Below, piece by piece: positions 1-5,653 of a stretch of DNA of 5,653 bases. The stretch lies in the NCBI GenBank assembly GCA_017883345.1, contig JADGNT010000380.1:1-5653 (forward strand). The letters are read 5' to 3'. Positions within the stretch are counted from its first letter, which is position 1. Each line of letters opens with the position of its first letter. This DNA comes from Candidatus Solibacter sp. GTDB taxonomy: Bacteria > Acidobacteriota > Terriglobia > Bryobacterales > Bryobacteraceae. The notes below the pieces were generated by a model. That model was not told the origin of the DNA. It saw nothing but the letters and a program-made list of their open reading frames with translations, and did no database searches. Both the position numbers and the translations under genes were made by a program.

Positions 1-698
1 ATATTCTGGGGACCGCAGCCTATATGCGCTACGACGCCCTGGCGTGGATCGCCATGATGCTGGTGGACCCCGCCGAACGGGGCGCGGGCCTGGGCGGGCG
101 GTTGCTGGCCGAAGCGCTTGCCGCGCTGGCCGATGCCCCCTGTGTCGGACTGGACGCGACTCCCGCCGGCGAACCGCTTTACCGCCGATTCGGCTTCGTG
201 GAGGACTACAGCCTCGTCCGGACCAAGGCGATCGTCGATAGCGCCCGTTTTCCTCTCCCCGCGGGAGAAGCGCGCCCCATGCTCCAAAGCGACCTGGCGG
301 CGGTATGCCGGCGGGATCGCGAGGTTTTCGGCGCGGACCGCGGCCGGCTGCTGGCGGCGTTGTTCGACCGCGCCCCGGAGTGCGCTTGGATGGCCGATGA
401 TGCGGCCGGGGTCAAGGGCTACACCCTCGGTCGCCCTGGCTGTCTCTACCACCAACTGGGCCCGGTGGTGGCCGCGGACTCTGGCACCGCACGGGACATG
501 GTGACACGCTGCCTCTCGCGACTCAGCGGAAGGGTGTTCGCGATCGATGTGCCCCTGCTCGACGGGGAGTGGCTCGACTTCTTGAAATCGGCGGGGTTTG
601 TGGAAGAACGTCGTTTTGTGCGTATGTTTCTCCGCGGACACGTCCAGCCGGGGATTCCCGCGCGGCAGTACGCCATATGTGGCCCGGAGTTTGCCTGA
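1..698 (+). CDS. GNAT family N-acetyltransferase, two-domain type (5' end missing)
   Basis: Transfers an acetyl group from acetyl-CoA to an amine; the substrate cannot be read from sequence, and the protein should be cytoplasmic. The frame is open from base 3 to the stop at 696-698. The seven codons before the ATG at 24 read ILGTAAY and fit the GNAT beta strand leading to 'AWIAMMLVDP', so that ATG is internal and the gene starts left of the window. Counting from it, residues 8-28 hold the acetyl-CoA pyrophosphate-binding motif (RGAGLG, R19-G24), and residues 43-59 read 'LDATPAGEPLYRRFGF', typical of motif B. Residues about 83-224 match a second acetyltransferase-like domain (Acetyltransf_18 type): 'VFGADR', 'LGPVVA', 'AIDVP', a late 'AGFVEERRFVRM', and a terminal 'AICGPEFA'. 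The C-terminus is complete. No co-directional partner follows closely; the next gene is 234 nt away, past a large palindrome. Family assignment is firm and substrate unknown. Confidence 0.92.
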   Translation, partial: ILGTAAYMRYDALAWIAMMLVDPAERGAGLGGRLLAEALAALADAPCVGLDATPAGEPLYRRFGFVEDYSLVRTKAIVDSARFPLPAGEARPMLQSDLAAVCRRDREVFGADRGRLLAALFDRAPECAWMADDAAGVKGYTLGRPGCLYHQLGPVVAADSGTARDMVTRCLSRLSGRVFAIDVPLLDGEWLDFLKSAGFVEERRFVRMFLRGHVQPGIPARQYAICGPEFA

Positions 699-700
699 CA

Positions 701-719
701 GGCCGTACCGGTACTGGCC
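701..719 (+). terminator. Possible terminator-like hairpin after the acetyltransferase gene
   Basis: Two bases after the stop codon, GGCC (701-704) can pair with GGCC (716-719) and GTA (705-707) with TAC (712-714), leaving a CCGG loop and one bulged T at 715. The core GTACCGGTAC (705-714) is a perfect 10-bp palindrome. There is no T-run after it, only 'ctacttt' about ten bases on, so it is a poor intrinsic terminator. It may only be a fortuitous palindrome. Confidence 0.25.
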
Positions 720-766
720 GGTGCTAGACTACTTTCCAGCGCAAAACTCGGTCACCGCACGTAAGA

Positions 767-873
767 CCGCTCCCGACCCAGAGGGTACCCCGGTCGCGGC
801 TCTGATGCGAAGTCTCGTAGCGTCAACGAGGCCATCAGAGCCACGACCGGGGTACCCTCTGGGTCGGGAGTGG
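767..873. repeat. 107-nt near-perfect palindrome (41-nt arms, 25-nt loop)
   Basis: Arms 767-807 and 833-873 are reverse complements at 39 of 41 positions. The exceptions are g769/t871 and c797/a843. The 25-nt loop (808-832) can fold further: 812-818 pairs with 826-832 (seven pairs including one G-T), leaving 'cgaa' bulged on one side. The arms contain GCTCCC near the outer end and CGGTCGCGGCTC near the loop, as does the palindrome at 4430-4498, so the two are likely relatives. Here an extra segment of about 15 nt, including the palindromic GGGTACCC, sits between those blocks. The right arm ends 59 nt before the DUF433 start. It could be a REP/MITE-like dispersed element, a bidirectional transcript end or an RNA structure. 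No transposase and no clear target-site duplication were seen. Confidence 0.92.
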
Positions 874-922
874 TTGCTTCTTCGCCGCACGGCATTTTTG
901 CGCCAAGAAGTAGACTTGTGGT

Positions 923-927
923 AGGAG
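923..927 (+). promoter_or_regulatory. Shine-Dalgarno AGGAG that decides the DUF433 start
   Basis: AGGAG lies five bases before the GTG at 933. In-frame GTGs at 870 and 918 have no comparable purine-rich site, and the one at 870 sits inside the palindrome arm. The protein from 933 begins VAYPVSPYIE, which fits a normal DUF433 N-terminus as recalled, so 933 is preferred. Confidence 0.65.
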
Positions 928-932
928 TCGTT

Positions 933-1199
933 GTGGCGTATCCGGTTTCTCCCTACATCGAAGCGCGGTACGGCGGTCTCTACGTCGCGGGAACTCGTGT
1001 GTCGCTGGACTCCGTGGTCATTCGATTCCAGCAAGGCGCGTCTCCGGAAAAGATCGTTCCGATGCTGGCCAGGATGTACGAGCGCAGGCTGAAAGGCTAT
1101 GCCGCGGTTGGTTATGTGATCGAGCCGGAGACGTTTCCACCCCATCCCCCGGCGGCGGCACACCAGACTGGTGCGGACGCGTCGAAACAGGCAGGGTAG
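933..1199 (+). CDS. DUF433 domain protein (VapB-like antitoxin family), divergent C-terminus
   Basis: An 88-residue protein starting at GTG 933. Residues 3-42 (YPVSPYIEARYGG, then YVAGTRVSLDSVV, then GASPEKIV) carry the DUF433 (PF04255) signature with the conserved GTR (20-22). This family is a small helix-turn-helix-like fold often found beside PIN-like DUF5615 proteins and thought to act as antitoxin or DNA-binding partner. After residue 42 the match weakens. The usual 'SFP.L...VYGAI.YYL' stretch is replaced by PMLARMYERRLKG and then YAAVGYVIE (56-64), which may be a diverged, slightly longer version of that helix. The tail (65-88) is Pro/Ala-rich and looks disordered. No partner gene follows: 1200-1446 is non-coding and ends in a tRNA fragment. 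It may be an orphan, a solitary regulator, or a gene whose 3' end was remodelled at an integration junction. The domain call is strong for the N-terminal half only. Confidence 0.78.
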   Translation: MAYPVSPYIEARYGGLYVAGTRVSLDSVVIRFQQGASPEKIVPMLARMYERRLKGYAAVGYVIEPETFPPHPPAAAHQTGADASKQAG

Positions 1200-1216
1200 C
1201 GCAAAGGGTAGCGCAA
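1193..1216 (+). repeat. 12-bp perfect tandem duplication across the DUF433 stop
   Basis: The unit AGGGTAGCGCAA occurs twice in a row (1193-1204 and 1205-1216). Each copy contains an in-frame TAG, so the DUF433 frame has stops at 1197 and 1209. Beyond the second stop the same frame stays open to a TAG at 1329-1331. This may be a slippage product or the trace of a local rearrangement. Confidence 0.8.
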
Positions 1217-1220
1217 TGGC

Positions 1221-1310
1221 CCGGAAATCAGGGGAAATCGGGGGAACGCCGGGGAACGCTTCGAGCGCATGTTGTTGAAAAGGGGCGATGAGGGGAATCG
1301 AGGGAAACCA
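1221..1310 (+). repeat. G-rich, about 10-bp-spaced degenerate repeats next to the tRNA fragment
   Basis: Successive decamers at 1231, 1241 and 1251 read ggggaaatcg, ggggaacgcc and ggggaacgct, preceded by ccggaaatca at 1221. After a break, aggggcgatg, aggggaatcg and agggaaacca follow at 1281, 1291 and 1301. Spacing is close to one helical turn. All copies lie between the DUF433 stop and the tRNA-Leu fragment. No convincing gene lies here. They could be protein-binding iterons, such as the arm-type sites of a tyrosine recombinase, but that is inference. Confidence 0.5.
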
Positions 1311-1317
1311 TTGCGGC

Positions 1318-1374
1318 GATTCAGGTTCTAGTTCTCGCAAGGGCGTGAAGGTTCAAGTCCTTTCATCCGCACCA
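1318..1374 (+). pseudogene. 3' part of a tRNA-Leu(CAG) gene, probable attachment-site copy
   Basis: The sequence matches a class II tRNA from the end of the 5' anticodon stem to the encoded CCA. The anticodon loop is 1320-1326 (TTCAGGT) with U33 at 1321, anticodon CAG at 1322-1324 and G37. The 3' anticodon stem is 1327-1331. A long variable arm with a GCAA loop (1334-1343) marks it as a Leu/Ser-type tRNA. The T arm is 1347-1363 with the TTCAAGT loop, the 3' acceptor strand is 1364-1370 (CATCCGC), the A discriminator is at 1371 and CCA at 1372-1374. Upstream sequence pairs with the anticodon stem only at 1318-1319, and the D arm and 5' acceptor strand (expected GCGGATG) are absent. It is therefore not a working tRNA gene. 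A 3'-terminal tRNA copy is the standard scar of integration by tRNA-targeting islands or phages. The matching intact gene would lie outside the window, probably to the left. Confidence 0.85.
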
Positions 1375-1446
1375 AATACATAGCTCTACCCCTCGTCGTC
1401 ATCCACTTCGATTCGTACCCGTTACCCACGCACCTTCCCGCCGCGC

Positions 1447-4362
1447 CTATTGATTGGCATTTGCCGAGGCGCCGCCCGGCTTGACCGCGGCAGCTTCCAC
1501 CGAGACTCCCCGATCGCCCGGACCCACCAGGACGCCCTGGGCATCGTAAAACTTGACCTGATAGTAAGCTACATGCGCCGGCAGTACGGGCAGCGCGATG
1601 GTGCAGGATTTCGCGCACGGCATCCGCGTATAGTTTTCCGTCTGTGCGTAGTAAAACGGAGTGGCATCGGTGACCGTGGCGGAGACGGCCACGCAGGTCT
1701 CCCTCCGCGACGTGCAATAGTACCGATCAGGCTGGCCCTGTTCCGTGTAGCCGAACTCGATCGCCGCGGAAGCGATGCGCTGACCCTGCGGCGCCGAAAT
1801 CGAGATCGGCGCACGGACAAAGGTGGAACGGTCCACTGCGTCCTGCTTGCTGAGCGGCGGAAGCTTCGCCATCCAGACATTCACCTGGTCCGCCGGCGTT
1901 CCCATCACGACGCCCACATTGAATAGCGCCCAGGAAGCGTCGGGCAGCGATTTCGCGGTGGAATAGTAGAACATATCCTTGATGCCCGCCAACCCGTGCG
2001 TGACCACCCGGGTGTGAGCGACGCTGTCCGCCAACGTGCTGCCCAGATAGACCTGGGTCATCCCTTGCGCCCAGGATCCGGCGTTGCCCAGGCACAAATC
2101 CCGATTGCCGGGGTTGGGCCCGTCGCCGCCCGTGCAATTGAGGTACTTCACGTTGGGCGCGTTGATCAGGATATCCCCGGGCGCCGAGCCTGCCCGGCAT
2201 TCATCGGCCACATTCGCGATGCAGTATTTGTAAGAGTCCGAAGCCTGATCGGAGATGAGGCTGCCGGGACCACTGATATCGAGCAGCGCCGATCCTCCGC
2301 TAGAGGCGATCGTGGCCAATTGTTTGCGGGCGAGTGGGTGGCCCGGGATGTACTTGTAGAGTTGGCCGGAGAGGAGGGTGGCGCCGGGGTTAGGCGAAAA
2401 GAGATTGCCGCCGTCAAAGGCCAGCATGTCCAGGAACCAGCGCTGCTCGGAGACCGGAGTCTGCGCCTCGTCCTGATGATAGCTGGGGTGCTTACTCGTG
2501 GTGCTGCCATAGTCGAGCCCATGAGCTCCCGCAAAGGCAGGAGAATCGTCGATCACCAGCGAGAGCGGCTCGTTCAGGTGATCGATCACTCGCCCGAAGA
2601 CCGCTGCCCAACCGGAACCGGCTTCCGTAACGCGTCCCAACGGCCCGGCGTCCGCATGACCGCCGCCATCCCAGTAACTGTCGACCACGACGTTGCTGTT
2701 ACTGGTGTCCTGCCCGTGCGGGTCGCTGAGGAACTTCCAATACGTCAGGCGGAATCCCGCTTTGCAGTCCGCCCACACAACGGCGCCGGCGGGGAACGCC
2801 TTCGGCTGACTGCCCCGAGTGACTGTCCAGACGCGCTGGCCGTTGGGAAGCTTATCGATCCCGGTAATCCGCACCGGTTCCGTGTCGATCACAAAAGCAT
2901 CGCCCACCGCGGCATCCTGCCGGACGGGGTCCCCGGCGGCCGCCAGGCTGACGGGCTCTCCGTCTACCGTGATCTTGGTGTCGCCTGCCGTAATGGAGCT
3001 ACTCAGCTTGGTGGCCATCGGCGCCGTGCCCACCGCCAAGCTGGGATCGTGGAGCTGTTGGAAATTCAATCCGACCAGCGGATTATTGGGGATCATTTGA
3101 ATATTGTGCAAGGCACACCAGCGTGTCGCCGGCGCGCTAAAGACGTTCATCGCCGCAACCACGCGGGGGCACGCGTCCCCGGCGGTGCAGTTGGGGGTAA
3201 TCGCCCGCCCGTCGCCGCCGTAAAACGCGCCGATCCAGCCATACGAATCCTGAATGCTGCGATTGCATTGAATCAGCGCGTATTGTCCCGGACCGGCAAC
3301 CGGGGAACTGCACCCAAAATAGCGATCGTCAAATGATGGATCGAACTGCTTCATGAGTTGGTTGATCGGGGTCGGGTTGTACAGGACGCCCGGCGACATA
3401 GGGATGGCGTCGTTGGTGACTGCGGGGCGAAAGTTGCCGGTATAAGTGGTACGATAAGTCTTGCCGTCGGTCGTGTAGTAAAGCGATAGGTCGCTTCCAT
3501 TGACGCCGGCGCCTGCATACGGAATCAGGCCCAGATAGAGAGCCTCGCCGGTAGCCGGCACGACAAAGTACAATAGCCCATATCCCAGGCCGTAATCGGG
3601 GAAGACACACAAATATCCGCGCTTGGATTGTGTCGGCCCGGTGAGCGCCGCCGAGCACACGCGATTGAATCCCCCGTAGGTCAGGAAGGCGCCGGCATAC
3701 CCGTATGAATGGTTGCCGGCTTCGGCATCCAGCGACACGCGCTTCAGCAGTGCTCCCGTCTGGGGATCCACAATCGTTTGGGTGCGATCCTGCAACTGCG
3801 CCGGAATCATCCACTGGCCGGGATTGCTCTCGTCCACCTGCGGAACATCGTTATACGTCATCCCCAGGGGAATGTTGGCGGTGGTGAACGAACCGGTCTG
3901 TACGGCGGATCCGCAGGTGACCTGATAGTAGTGAGCCGCGTAGGTTTCGAGCGCCCGGGAATAGTTCTTGCCGTCGGCAGCCCGTTGCGTGATGCGCTTG
4001 CCGACCACGAAAATGCGGCTGGTTTGAGCCGTGATGGTCTCCGGCCGGGTATCCCGGTCCGAACCGGGAAACAGAGCCGGGTCCACGTCGCGCACCAGCG
4101 GCGTCAATGAGGGTTGCTGCGACACCTTTACCGTACAAGCGCCGCCATCGGGAGCGGAATACGTCAGAACCGCCTGCGTGTTCGTTATCCCCACCGTCCC
4201 TACCCGCAATCGAGTTCCGCCGGGGACAGGCGGCGGGGGACGGCCTTTATCGGTCTGGGAATAGCCGGGTGCGCCGCCACCGTGGACGAGCAGGCACCAC
4301 ACGAACACCCATGCCGCCGTCCTACCGACCGCTCTTGCATTGCTGCCCGGTATTTCGCCCAT
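1447..4362 (-). CDS. Large secreted protein of unknown function with Cys-containing beta domains
   Basis: A 971-residue protein from the ATG at 4362. A TTG at 4383 in the same frame would add seven residues but has no ribosome site; the ATG has a GGAG only two bases before it, so the start is moderately sure. Residues 1-36 look like a Sec signal peptide: R10 and R14, hydrophobic TAAWVFVWCLLV (15-26), cleavage near GYSQ. A Pro-rich linker (42-47) follows. Residues about 50-165 look like a fibronectin III-like domain with C76 and C150, a likely disulfide. 'VDPQTGALLKRVS' follows. Around 450-530 lies a small beta module ('AGDTKITV', 'GDAFVIDTEPVRITGI', 'WTVTRG') of a kind seen in adhesins and tail proteins. 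About 845-960 is another beta domain ('IEFGYTEQGQPDRYYCTSRRETC', shown in part). The middle is rich in Gly, Trp, His and Tyr and could be a propeller, but no catalytic motif was recognised. Many Cys fit an exported protein. The role is unknown; extracellular binding or a carbohydrate-related role is a guess. Confidence 0.88.
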   Translation of the reverse strand: MGEIPGSNARAVGRTAAWVFVWCLLVHGGGAPGYSQTDKGRPPPPVPGGTRLRVGTVGITNTQAVLTYSAPDGGACTVKVSQQPSLTPLVRDVDPALFPGSDRDTRPETITAQTSRIFVVGKRITQRAADGKNYSRALETYAAHYYQVTCGSAVQTGSFTTANIPLGMTYNDVPQVDESNPGQWMIPAQLQDRTQTIVDPQTGALLKRVSLDAEAGNHSYGYAGAFLTYGGFNRVCSAALTGPTQSKRGYLCVFPDYGLGYGLLYFVVPATGEALYLGLIPYAGAGVNGSDLSLYYTTDGKTYRTTYTGNFRPAVTNDAIPMSPGVLYNPTPINQLMKQFDPSFDDRYFGCSSPVAGPGQYALIQCNRSIQDSYGWIGAFYGGDGRAITPNCTAGDACPRVVAAMNVFSAPATRWCALHNIQMIPNNPLVGLNFQQLHDPSLAVGTAPMATKLSSSITAGDTKITVDGEPVSLAAAGDPVRQDAAVGDAFVIDTEPVRITGIDKLPNGQRVWTVTRGSQPKAFPAGAVVWADCKAGFRLTYWKFLSDPHGQDTSNSNVVVDSYWDGGGHADAGPLGRVTEAGSGWAAVFGRVIDHLNEPLSLVIDDSPAFAGAHGLDYGSTTSKHPSYHQDEAQTPVSEQRWFLDMLAFDGGNLFSPNPGATLLSGQLYKYIPGHPLARKQLATIASSGGSALLDISGPGSLISDQASDSYKYCIANVADECRAGSAPGDILINAPNVKYLNCTGGDGPNPGNRDLCLGNAGSWAQGMTQVYLGSTLADSVAHTRVVTHGLAGIKDMFYYSTAKSLPDASWALFNVGVVMGTPADQVNVWMAKLPPLSKQDAVDRSTFVRAPISISAPQGQRIASAAIEFGYTEQGQPDRYYCTSRRETCVAVSATVTDATPFYYAQTENYTRMPCAKSCTIALPVLPAHVAYYQVKFYDAQGVLVGPGDRGVSVEAAAVKPGGASANANQ

Positions 4363-4429
4363 GACTCCATTGGAGCACAGCAACCGGGTGGGCGCTGTTT
4401 CCTAACTGGGGAAGCCGCTCCCCGGTGAT

Positions 4430-4498
4430 CGCTCCCTAACGGTCGCGGCTCCGTTGGGATGTCGCGACTCCAATCCGAGCCGCGACCGTTAGGGAGCG
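4430..4498. repeat. 69-nt palindrome (22-bp perfect arms, 25-nt loop)
   Basis: Arms 4430-4451 and 4477-4498 are perfectly complementary and begin GCTCCCTAACGGTCGCGGCTC after the first base. The 25-nt loop (4452-4476) contains the 8-bp palindrome GTCGCGAC (4461-4468), which echoes the GTCGCG in the arms, flanked by TTGG and CCAA that can also pair (4454-4457 with 4470-4473). It lies between two minus-strand genes, 30 nt after the stop of the upstream one. No T-run follows on either strand, so it is not a classic intrinsic terminator, though it could end or process transcripts. A further short inverted repeat, GGGGA (4408-4412) with TCCCC (4419-4423), lies on the downstream side. No clear promoter for the secreted-protein gene was seen in 4363-4528. 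Confidence 0.92.
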
Positions 4499-4528
4499 TC
4501 CGCCGCGAGTAAGCAACCGGCGCCCCGC

Positions 4529-5653
4529 CTACTCGGGCTTGGCGGACTCCACCAGCACCAGCCCTGAAGGGAGTTCCTCTCCGAAGATGCGGCCCAACGT
4601 CCCGTCGTCCTCTTCCTCGCCATCGAGTACCGCGAGCAGACGGCCGGAATGCGGCAGCGTCTGGAGCTTGCTCCGCACGGCATCGCGTGTGGCGGGAGGA
4701 AGGTCGCGGGTGGGGTCTTCGGTACGGCGGGCCATGCCGGCCAACGCGTCGCCGGCGGCCTGAATGCCCCGCAGCGCTTCCACCCAGCGCGCGACGGTGG
4801 CAGGCGGGATCACCAGGTTGATCGGCCCGTAAAAAAGCTTGCGGGCGCCCAGCCGGCCCAGGCACCAGAGTTCGCTCTCCTTGAAATCGCCCGCTTTGAC
4901 CCGTTTGACGAGCGCTTCGCCGAGCTCGGTCTTGGTGCCCAGCGGCAGCAGTTCCAGGCTGGCGGCGCAGCGCCACATTTCGCGCAACAGCGAGGGGTTG
5001 ATGCGCTGCGGCTTCTTGATTCCGCGCGGCAGCAGGAAGGCGGAGAGCCGCTGGTAGACATCGGTCTGCTGGTTGCGATTGAGTCCGCCCGCCACGCGCC
5101 CCCAGAAAATCCACCAGTCGATTTCGCACTGCACCTGATTCCCGTACGTCAGGCCGGCGGCGTAAACCCGGCGCGCCTGTTCGATGCGGAAATCGTCGCC
5201 GGGGTAGCCGAAGCCGGGGCGCAGGCAGAAGCCGGCGAGATTGAGCCAGCGGATCTCGTACGCCGGGCTCTTCTTGCGCCCGTCGGCCGCGGCCAGGAAC
5301 GCGCCGGCCATCTGCCGGATCGCCGAAATCGGCCAACTGTTCTTGCCGAGCCCCATGGTCTGTTCGAGTTTGGCCGGGACTTCCTCGGGCGCGATCGGCG
5401 ATTTCGCCGAGGGCGAGAAGACCGCCTCGATCAACTCCAGCGACCGTTTCATCGCCTGCTCGCTGACCACGGCTGCGGCCTTGCGCTCCGCGGGCGCTTC
5501 CAACGACAGCTTGCGCAGTTCAAATTGCAGGCGCCAACGGTTGTCGCTGATCTTGGATTCGCACCAGCTTTCCAGCGTGCCGATCTCCGTCAGGCGCGCG
5601 CCCAGCTTCACCGGAATCAGGCGCTCCTCCACCTTCTTGCCGAAGCGGATCAC
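4529..5653 (-). CDS. Hsp70/DnaK-related protein, DUF3731-type C-terminal part (5' end missing)
   Basis: The C-terminal 375 codons of a longer gene. The frame is open to the right edge, and the first codon there (GTG, Val) is internal. The visible start, with 'RLIPVKLGARLTEIGTLESW' (shown in part) and then 'NRWRLQFELRK', resembles the end of the Hsp70 substrate-binding-like region in long DnaK-related proteins. The rest, Trp- and Arg-rich and mainly helical ('NSWPISAIRQM', 'RWLNLAGFCLRPGFG', 'WWIFWGRVAGGLNRNQQ'), fits the DUF3731 (PF12531) extension. It ends in an acidic EEEDDG and 'IFGEELPSGLVLVE'. Such proteins run to about 900 residues, with the ATPase domain at the N-terminus, here off the window. 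A cytoplasmic chaperone-like role is inferred from the family; the clients and nucleotide residues cannot be checked. The co-directional secreted-protein gene begins 166 nt downstream, beyond a palindrome, so co-transcription is uncertain. Confidence 0.85.
   Translation of the reverse strand: MIRFGKKVEERLIPVKLGARLTEIGTLESWCESKISDNRWRLQFELRKLSLEAPAERKAAAVVSEQAMKRSLELIEAVFSPSAKSPIAPEEVPAKLEQTMGLGKNSWPISAIRQMAGAFLAAADGRKKSPAYEIRWLNLAGFCLRPGFGYPGDDFRIEQARRVYAAGLTYGNQVQCEIDWWIFWGRVAGGLNRNQQTDVYQRLSAFLLPRGIKKPQRINPSLLREMWRCAASLELLPLGTKTELGEALVKRVKAGDFKESELWCLGRLGARKLFYGPINLVIPPATVARWVEALRGIQAAGDALAGMARRTEDPTRDLPPATRDAVRSKLQTLPHSGRLLAVLDGEEEDDGTLGRIFGEELPSGLVLVESAKPE

Noticed and set aside
767..873. 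CRISPR array or paired insertion-sequence ends
   Set aside because: Only one inverted pair with a 25-nt loop; no repeated spacers and no transposase gene between the arms.
729..1340. 203-codon minus-strand frame
   Set aside because: Crosses the palindrome, the DUF433 gene in antisense and the tRNA fragment; no family resemblance.
1318..1374. A complete, split or intron-containing tRNA gene
   Set aside because: No matching 5' part (GCGGATG and D arm) was seen upstream in the window, and the break is in the anticodon stem, not at a known tRNA-Leu intron position.
1375..1446. Terminator or small gene between the tRNA fragment and the secreted-protein stop
   Set aside because: No stem with a T-run on either strand and no plausible coding sequence was seen.
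1328..1717. Minus-strand 129-codon frame ending in RMKGLEPSRPCEN
   Set aside because: The tail is the antisense translation of the tRNA-Leu 3' end, a common annotation artefact, and the rest lies out of frame within the secreted-protein gene.
1996..3336. 446-codon plus-strand frame
   Set aside because: Antisense to the secreted-protein gene; Arg/Val/Ala-rich composition with no recognisable domain.
4200..5336. Minus-strand 378-codon frame spanning two genes and the palindrome
   Set aside because: It runs out of frame through both real genes. Its TLPNGRGSDW segment is translated palindrome. High GC explains the long open frame.

Overview
This is a GC-rich bacterial window, dense in genes except around two palindromes and an attachment-like scar. 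It most resembles Acidobacteriota of the Solibacter/Bryobacterales type. That placement is an inference from recalled traits: a long DnaK-related protein with a DUF3731-like C-terminus, a secreted protein with short Cys-containing beta domains, a DUF433 protein starting near 'YPVSPYIE', and dispersed palindromes built on a CGGTCGCGGCTC core. No marker gene settles it.

Layout. Positions 1-698 (+) hold the 3' part of a GNAT acetyltransferase with a second, C-terminal acetyltransferase-like domain. Positions 699-932 are non-coding and hold a small hairpin and a 107-nt near-perfect palindrome. Positions 933-1199 (+) encode a small DUF433 protein, the VapB-like antitoxin family, with no visible toxin partner. 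Positions 1200-1446 are non-coding. They contain a 12-bp tandem duplication over the DUF433 stop, G-rich sequence with about 10-bp spacing, and the 3' part of a tRNA-Leu(CAG) gene (1318-1374, with encoded CCA) that lacks its 5' part. Positions 1447-4362 (-) encode a large, probably exported protein of unknown function. A second palindrome (4430-4498) lies in the gap before 4529-5653 (-), the C-terminal part of an Hsp70/DnaK-related protein that runs off the right edge.

Interpretation. The orphan tRNA 3' part looks like the distal copy of an integration site for a tRNA-targeting element. By the usual geometry (intact tRNA, island, repeated 3' end, all in one orientation) the element would lie to the left, taking in the DUF433 gene, while the minus-strand genes on the right would be older chromosomal sequence. 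The two palindromes share sequence at the arm ends, both have 25-nt loops, and appear to be members of one dispersed family. One has longer arms because of an extra segment present in both arms. The genes do not form an evident pathway. The two minus-strand genes are co-directional, but 166 nt and a strong palindrome separate them.
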